DNA of 64,000 bases from Fragum whitleyi (lineage: Eukaryota > Mollusca > Bivalvia > Cardiida > Cardiidae), in assembly GCA_948146395.1 (NCBI GenBank), contig OX411548.1, positions 60,593,020 to 60,657,019 of the forward strand, read 5' to 3'. Below are positions 58,629 to 64,000 of this stretch, one piece after another. The notes beneath the pieces are model-generated. The model was not told the DNA's origin. It worked only from the letters and a program-made list of their open reading frames with translations, and searched no databases. The position numbers and the translations under genes are program-made. Numbering within the stretch: the first letter of the stretch is position 1; every line of letters starts with the position of its first letter.

Positions 58629-59743
58629 CAATTTATGCTGCTGTTAATAAAAAAAATAGATCAACCAATCAAATCATTTATTTAGAACAGAAAATAGTAA
58701 ACCCCTACTGCCACTGTTCCATTCCTTAAGTGTTAATAAGGATTTGTAGTGTATGGTAAAGGTAGAAGGTCTTTTTGAGTATGGTTTCCATCGTGGTATG
58801 CAGTTTCAAGAATCTTTTCTTACATGTGACCTTAGTGCATTTGGTAGTGCATCTTGAAGTCAAAGCTTTAACTTTCCCTAACACGGATGACTATTCTTTT
58901 GACAAAATGTCTCATAAAAAAGCAGATAAAGGTTCACTGAATGTTACAAACAATTTCTTCATTTTCCTCAAGGTTTTGTACCTAGGAAGTCAAAGATTTA
59001 GAGACTATTTAGATTGATTTCAGTCTGCAAGATTTTGGATCAATCTAAAATTTTATTTCAATTGTTAGGTAATGAGTTCAATGTCAAGGATAACTTTATA
59101 ACCATATGGTCACAGAGTTTATCTTATCAAGGGCGGATAACTTGAACTTGATACCTAACAGGATGTTAACAGATAATTAACTGTTAATACATTCTTTTAT
59201 TTAGACAAATGTGAAATCAGTTATTTCTTCATCATTTAATTCCAAATATTGTATTGACCTAACATGATTGTAAAAACAGTTAAAAGCAATTTGACAGTTT
59301 TCTGTAAGTAAAAGAAATGCTGAAAGCCAGACAATGTACAATTCTTTTATAGTTATATGAGTTGAAAATATTTTGCCTTTTTGAGAAATTGAAGGAAAGG
59401 GTTACTAATCGAGCTTATCTGACATAAATAGTAATCTTCCCAAACAGTAGCCATGATCTAAACCATGACTCAGCTTGATAGTTAAGGGAGATAATCTTTC
59501 TTTACTAGAAGTTTTACAGATTTATTTACTTCCCTTGAAGCTTTTAGACTAGCAATTTTATTTGTTACACAAATGACAGTTATTAATGAACAGTCGTTAA
59601 ATATCATATTTCATGGATAATTATTGACATAAACATATACTTTCTGACATGTAACCAGATACAGGTGTTATTTTACTGATAATAATCATTTCTTTGTTTT
59701 GTTAATTATTTATTTCGGTCTGATTGACATGAAGACTGCACTA
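58629..59743. other. intron or intergenic, nothing recognised
   Basis: AT-rich; short open frames only. Confidence 0.4.
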
Positions 59744-59972
59744 TTAACCCTTTCCTGTTTTACAAAATTATGGACCTGTCCAAATTCAAAGGTTTTGCAG
59801 ACGAAAATTTAAAGTGGATTTGATTTGAAAAATAACTATTCTGTAGGGTAGAAAATGGTGTGGAAAAAGAAGAAATTGCTTGTCAGAAGCAATTTCTTCT
59901 TTTTTCACAATGTTTTCTCAATCATAAAATCACAGGCACATAAAAAGCAGGGATTAAACAGCAAAGGGTTAA
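59744..59972 (-). mobile_element. MITE family M1 (reverse)
   Basis: 229 bp, TTAA on both sides; CCCTTTCCTGTTTTACAAAA at the left, GCAGGGATTAAACAGCAAAG at the right, central GAAGAAATTGCTTGTCAGAA hairpin. Confidence 0.88.
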
Positions 59973-60109
59973 TGTTTAAATGAAGTGCTTTACCATATGA
60001 TTCTATTACAATGAAATTATAGACAAAAACTTGAGTTTGCCTAAGCTATGAATTATAGGGGACGGGCTATGGAAATCATTGTAGTGTTGCAGTTAGAAAT
60101 AATGGCCAT

Positions 60110-60112
<3 letters not shown>

Positions 60113-60190
<78 letters not shown>
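60113..60190. repeat. GA microsatellite
   Basis: GA dinucleotide run of about 75 bases with two interruptions (ATCGAG, GAAAGA). Confidence 0.95.
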
Positions 60191-61093
60191 TAGAACAAGT
60201 AGTTCCCTTTCCCTCTCCATGTTAATTTTGTTTATTTATTTGATTTATCTTAAGGACATCAATGGAAAGTGATGCAAATAAAGAAAAGTATAAAATACTA
60301 AAAAAAAATAGCAGCTGGTGATTCAGAAGGTCAATGTTGTGAATTGGCTGGTAGTAGTAGTGGTAGTGGTTAGGTGCACCACAAATTACTACGGTATTAC
60401 CTGTAGCTAAATTCTCTTAAAAGTGGATTTAGACCCCATTCAATAAACAAAAGCTTAAAACAAATTAGGTGAAGAGAACAACTGGGGGTAGGTATTCCCC
60501 ACGCCATTTATAGACAAAACTGATTTTGACAGTTGATATTTCCTTCATCTATAAATAGACACATTGAACCCTGTCGTAGTGTGACATGGAGCGTGTCCAA
60601 TAAAACTTACTATAGTATCTCAAAAGTTTGTTGAAGGGGGTTGTAAACTGTCTATGGACTTACCGTGATATACTGCAGTTTGGTTTAAATCGTCTTGCTT
60701 TTAAAATCCTGTGAATAAATTGTTAAAATGAGATGAGGCTATATTTTGAAGTGAAAGAAAGGATAGCACCTGGGTGTTAAATTCATTTAAAAACGGAAAA
60801 TATTTAATATTTGTCCAATGAAGAAAATTTCCTTATATGTATTAAAGTGATATTGAGTAAAGTATTTATTTTCAAATATAGTTTTTTCGTTGTCAGGTAC
60901 AGTCAAGAGACGAGCTCTTAAAGCTTATCTGGTTATCTAAATGTGATATTATTGAAGGTGTAAATTCTCGGTTGGTGTTTTATTAAAAGTTTTAAATCAC
61001 ACCTGTGTTTAAAAAAGGAATAAAAGTGGTCTGGAAAATGCATTTCTGTGCAGGGATTTGTGCTAATTGATTTACCTGGATCTAAATTATACG
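60191..61093. other. upstream of start-codon exon, possible promoter or intron
   Basis: No confident TATA box or CpG cluster. Immediately upstream of the ATG at 61094 there is an in-frame TAA and no AG between, so the leader is continuous there. Confidence 0.4.
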
Positions 61094-61187
61094 ATGGATT
61101 CCAGCTACACATATCACGATCCGGCCCAGGTGCCGCCCTCCCCACGTGCATTCGTGCAGTATGAGGAAAACAGACGGAAGGAGACAG
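61094..61187 (+). CDS. second start-codon exon, unrecognised protein, phase-1 donor
   Basis: The ATG at 61094-61096 opens 31 codons plus one base: it begins MDSSYTYHDPAQVPPSPRAF and ends YEENRRKET. The donor is GTGCTT from 61188. An in-frame TAA lies 33 bases upstream with no intervening AG, so this must be a translation start if coding. Base composition is clearly richer in G and C than the flanks, and CpG is retained (CACGATCCGGCCC, GCCGCCC). Like the exon at 47495 it ends in phase 1, so the two could be alternative first coding exons splicing to one downstream exon beyond 64000. It may instead be a different gene. Not recognised. Confidence 0.6.
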
Positions 61188-61296
61188 GTGCTTGATTATG
61201 GTTTCTTTATTAAGCTGTCAATAAGAATATTTTTGTAGATAAGCCAATGAGATATTTGGAGGAAATCTGAAATTAGTGCAGTGATTTATAATTAAT

Positions 61297-61655
61297 TAGG
61301 GGTGTTGAAATGCGCATTTTCTCTAATTGTCCTTGGACAAGTAAAAGATGATTTTCTACTTGTCCAGGCTCAAAATGAACTTGTCCGCAAAAACAGAGAA
61401 TGGATAAATTTTTAGAAAACATTGAATTTAATACAGAAAATGCTGGGTTTCAGTATTTTCTTCATTAAAATCAGTATTTCTTACCTTTGATATATACATT
61501 AGGCCAATTAGTCTCTTTGATCAATTTAGAAGAATTCCAAGGTTTGCCCTGGCTTTACTTGTCAATGGGAAAGTAGCCTTGAAAAATGTACTTGTCCGCA
61601 GGTAGAAAAGCCCATGTCGGACAAGTCGGGCATGGGATTCAATCCTCACCCCAGT
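61297..61655. mobile_element. MITE family M4, copy 2
   Basis: TAGGGGTGTTGAAATGCGC at the left; GACAAGTCGGGCATGGGATT then CAATCCTCACCCC at the right. It shares AAGATGATTTTCTACTTGTC with the copy at 50183. Confidence 0.75.
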
Positions 61656-61871
61656 TTATATAAATAAAGGGATCTGTTCAAAAAACTCCTTCAGTTATAG
61701 TTACTTACCATAGATTTGCACAGACCCTTTGATTTTCTCATCATATATGTACATATCATTGTTGCTTGAACATGTTTTACTGTATTATGTAAATGCTGAT
61801 CTTTGTCTTCACATCCTGCTAAATAGGAATTTTGCAGTTGTGAAGTATCAAATGTTAGATCTCAATAATTA

Positions 61872-61925
61872 GCTCAGTGGGAAACAGTTGTAACTGTTTA
61901 TAAAGTGGCAATTACAATTGATGTC
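61872..61925. repeat. small hairpin MITE, family H1 (decayed)
   Basis: GCTCAGTGGGAAACAGTTGT, AACTGTTTATAAAG, then TGGCAATTACAATTG. The right arm is decayed. Confidence 0.55.
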
Positions 61926-63043
61926 AAAATTAAGCTTACAGTATAAACTTTTACTTTGCTTGACCCTAGGACTGAACTGTACATGATTATTTATAGGGTT
62001 CTTTAGGTCCTCTAAGTTTGAGCTGCCAGATAGGACCCCTTAACAAGCATATTAGCTACAAGAAGTTAGTTCTGACTACAAACAACCTTGTTAAACCCCC
62101 CTCAACCTATGTTAGTGGGGTATATAGGGGTCAGCTTGCTGGTCAGTCAGTCCATCTGTAGCTTTTACAAGTCCGCTCAATTTTCACAGCAACCAATGGA
62201 CAGATTTGACCTCCTACTTAATTTACATTCCATAGAGTTTATGGTCCTTTGAATGAAAATGGCATTTCATTATGTCACAAGCACTTCTGGGGACATTCAG
62301 TCCTCTTTGCGAAAATTCCAGTTCTCTGGACAATTTATGAACCATTATATGTATATAATTATTTACACATCAAGAACATTTCAGCATATGCCTGCCAAAT
62401 TTAGATACTTTGTGTCAATTTTGTCTAATCGTATTGATAGAGCGTTGTCGACACAAATTTTATATGCTAATCTGGCCATGTAGATTTATATAACTGATAA
62501 ACGACATAAAAAGTATTTCGCTAAGCAAATATTTACTCTCCAATTTTTATTTTTGAATAGGGTATATTGATCCAAGTTTGTTTGATTTGGAAAATGACAT
62601 TTAAATCCTGAGGTCAGCTCATGTATATTCTGACTAAGGCTTGCCAATTTATTTTTGTCAATTTTTATTTGACTTATATTTATGGCCTCATAATATGCAT
62701 AGGTCACAATAATGGCCTAGTGCAAGTCTGTTAATTGTGCCCATGTTTATCAAGGCACTTATGAAGTTGTGACTACAACCACAGCTGACCAGCTGCTTTT
62801 GTGAGGGACTCTTAACGTCACATCCCCAGTTTGATCCCCAGTTGTGGCACCGGTCCTTTGTGACATTTGTCTTTCCTTAATAGGTGGATAACTGTCAATA
62901 TAAGCACTGAAAGGATATCCAGGAGAAAACCAGAAATCCCTGGTTTGGTTCTCTAGCCATTGTTAGTCAATGTGAACAACTTAATAGAAGTTTTAAAGCA
63001 GAATAAAACAAAGATACAAAAGTGTCTGCAAAGCCATCAAATT
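61926..63043. other. downstream intron or intergenic, SINE-like remnant
   Basis: About 62785-63000 resembles a decayed plus-orientation S1 SINE (CCAGTTTGATCCCCAG, GGCACCGGTCCTTTG, GAAAACCAGAAATCCC). No exon that would continue the gene is visible. Confidence 0.45.
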
Positions 63044-63289
63044 TTAACCCTTGTCATGCTGAATACATTTTGGCTACAAAATTTCTTCAAAATCAAAGGT
63101 AAAAAGCACTGAAAGTACCAACTGTAGGTCAAATTTTATTTCAAAAACTATATCTATTGACAATTCTGGTTTGAAAGTGAGAAAAAGGTGGTGTAGACTA
63201 ACATCAGACTGCACATATGTGCGGGCTGATGTTTGTCTATAGCTCCTGCCAAAGCAGGAAAATTCTGGGTTCAGCATGACAAGGGTTAA
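63044..63289 (+). mobile_element. MITE family M2 (246 bp)
   Basis: TTAACCCTTGTCATGCTGAA at the left and TTCAGCATGACAAGGGTTAA at the right, a perfect 20-bp terminal inverted repeat including the TTAA. The interior has ACATCAGACTGCACATATGT and GCAGGAAAATTC. Copies or halves are at 47203, 8525 and 22738. Confidence 0.9.
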
Positions 63290-63665
63290 GTATCAACGAT
63301 CAGTTGTTGAATGAGGAATTAATTATTGGAAGTAAAAATAGAGGAGAAATTGCATCAGCCGATCCCTCTTGTTTGTCATTTAATTCAATTTAAACCACAT
63401 ATTCTACTTCAAATATTATCCAAATAGTTTTGCTAAAGGTCAAATTGTCATTTTCTAACCTTTTCCATTTACTATCACAAAGCATGAGTACACCACGTTT
63501 AAGAAGTAAGTGCAAGTGCCTATGCTTAGCAGATTCCAATTACTTAGTTTCTACTGTAGAAGCAACTTAAATTTTTGATGATTGCCAAAAATTATCATAA
63601 GATGTTTAGTAAAACAGGTCCTAGAAGCATATTATAGAGCAGCTGGTGGTATATCAGTCACCCAA

Positions 63666-63895
63666 TTATCCCTTTGCTGTTTAATCCCTGCTTTTTACGT
63701 GCCAGTGATTTTATGATTGAGAAAATATTGTGAAAAAAGAAGAAATTGCTCCTGACAAGCAATTTCTTCTTTTTCCACACTATTTTCTACCTTACTGAAT
63801 GGTTAATTTTCAAATTCAATCCACTTTAATTTTTTGTCTGCTAAACCTTTGAATTTGGACAGGTCCAAAATTTTGAAAAAACAGGAAAGGGTTAT
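63666..63895 (+). mobile_element. MITE family M1 with TTAT on both sides
   Basis: Left flank TTAT before CCCTTTGCTGTTTAATCC; right flank TTAT after ACAGGAAAGG G. Other copies have TTAA. Central GAAGAAATTGCTCCTGAC hairpin. Confidence 0.88.
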
Positions 63896-64000
63896 GAGGC
63901 TATGGGTTATATCCTCCTAAGTTGGGGTGATAGGTCAGGCTTGGAAATGCTGTATTTGCAGTGCAAGTAAGGGAAATATCAGGAAACTATGGTTAGATCC
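63896..64000. other. SINE-like tail at window end
   Basis: GAAATATCAGGAAACTATGG with GTTAGATCC resembles the S1 body; cut by the window edge. Confidence 0.35.

Noticed and set aside
60933..61151. 72-codon minus-strand frame over 61094-61151
   Set aside because: Antisense shadow of the plus-strand start-codon exon.

Overview
The window looks like nuclear DNA of an invertebrate animal, most likely a bivalve or other lophotrochozoan mollusc. The reasons are long introns with GT-AG boundaries, strongly AT-rich sequence, many tRNA-derived SINEs, TIR-bearing DNA transposons, and tandem-core elements with GACGGACAGACGG tracts of the kind familiar from bivalve genomes. The species assignment is inference. 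There is no operon, no bacterial-type gene and no genuine tRNA or rRNA gene.

Positions 1-22389, minus strand: a tandem-SH2 tyrosine kinase of the SYK/ZAP-70 family, read as 12 coding exons. Exons run from the start codon at 22357 down to 417; the C-terminal part of the kinase domain lies beyond position 1. All exon phases join without a break and give 546 codons: N-SH2, interdomain A, C-SH2, a proline-rich interdomain B, then the kinase domain to the paired activation-loop tyrosines. The exon holding the start codon also has two upstream ATGs. The introns carry most of the local repeat load: a Helitron-like tandem array, a 1.2/1.6 kb tandem duplication, hAT-like elements with 5-bp target duplications, and foldback MITEs.

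Positions 22390-39100: gene-poor and repeat-rich. It holds MITEs, a mariner-like MITE, a 2.6 kb tandem-core array with an internal 1,099-bp duplication, two neighbouring MULE-like elements with perfect 9-bp target duplications (the second carries a broken non-LTR reverse transcriptase), and a long CT microsatellite.

Positions 39200-47663, plus strand: a CpG-richer stretch with five perfect CACGTG boxes in about 420 bp and a candidate donor at 39695 may be a promoter. An exon with a clear start codon at 47552 encodes 37 codons of an unrecognised protein and ends in a phase-1 donor. A second start-codon exon, also with a phase-1 donor, lies at 61094-61187. They may be alternative first coding exons of one gene extending past 64000, or two separate genes.

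Positions 47700-64000: SINEs (some in tandem), a 5.3 kb element with diverged ~165-bp TIRs, a Helitron-like fragment, a decayed reverse-transcriptase 3' end, and TTAA- or TTAT-flanked MITEs. The clearest biology is the SYK gene. The most unusual material is the density of structurally intact, nested mobile elements, several with resolvable target duplications or an inferred empty site.
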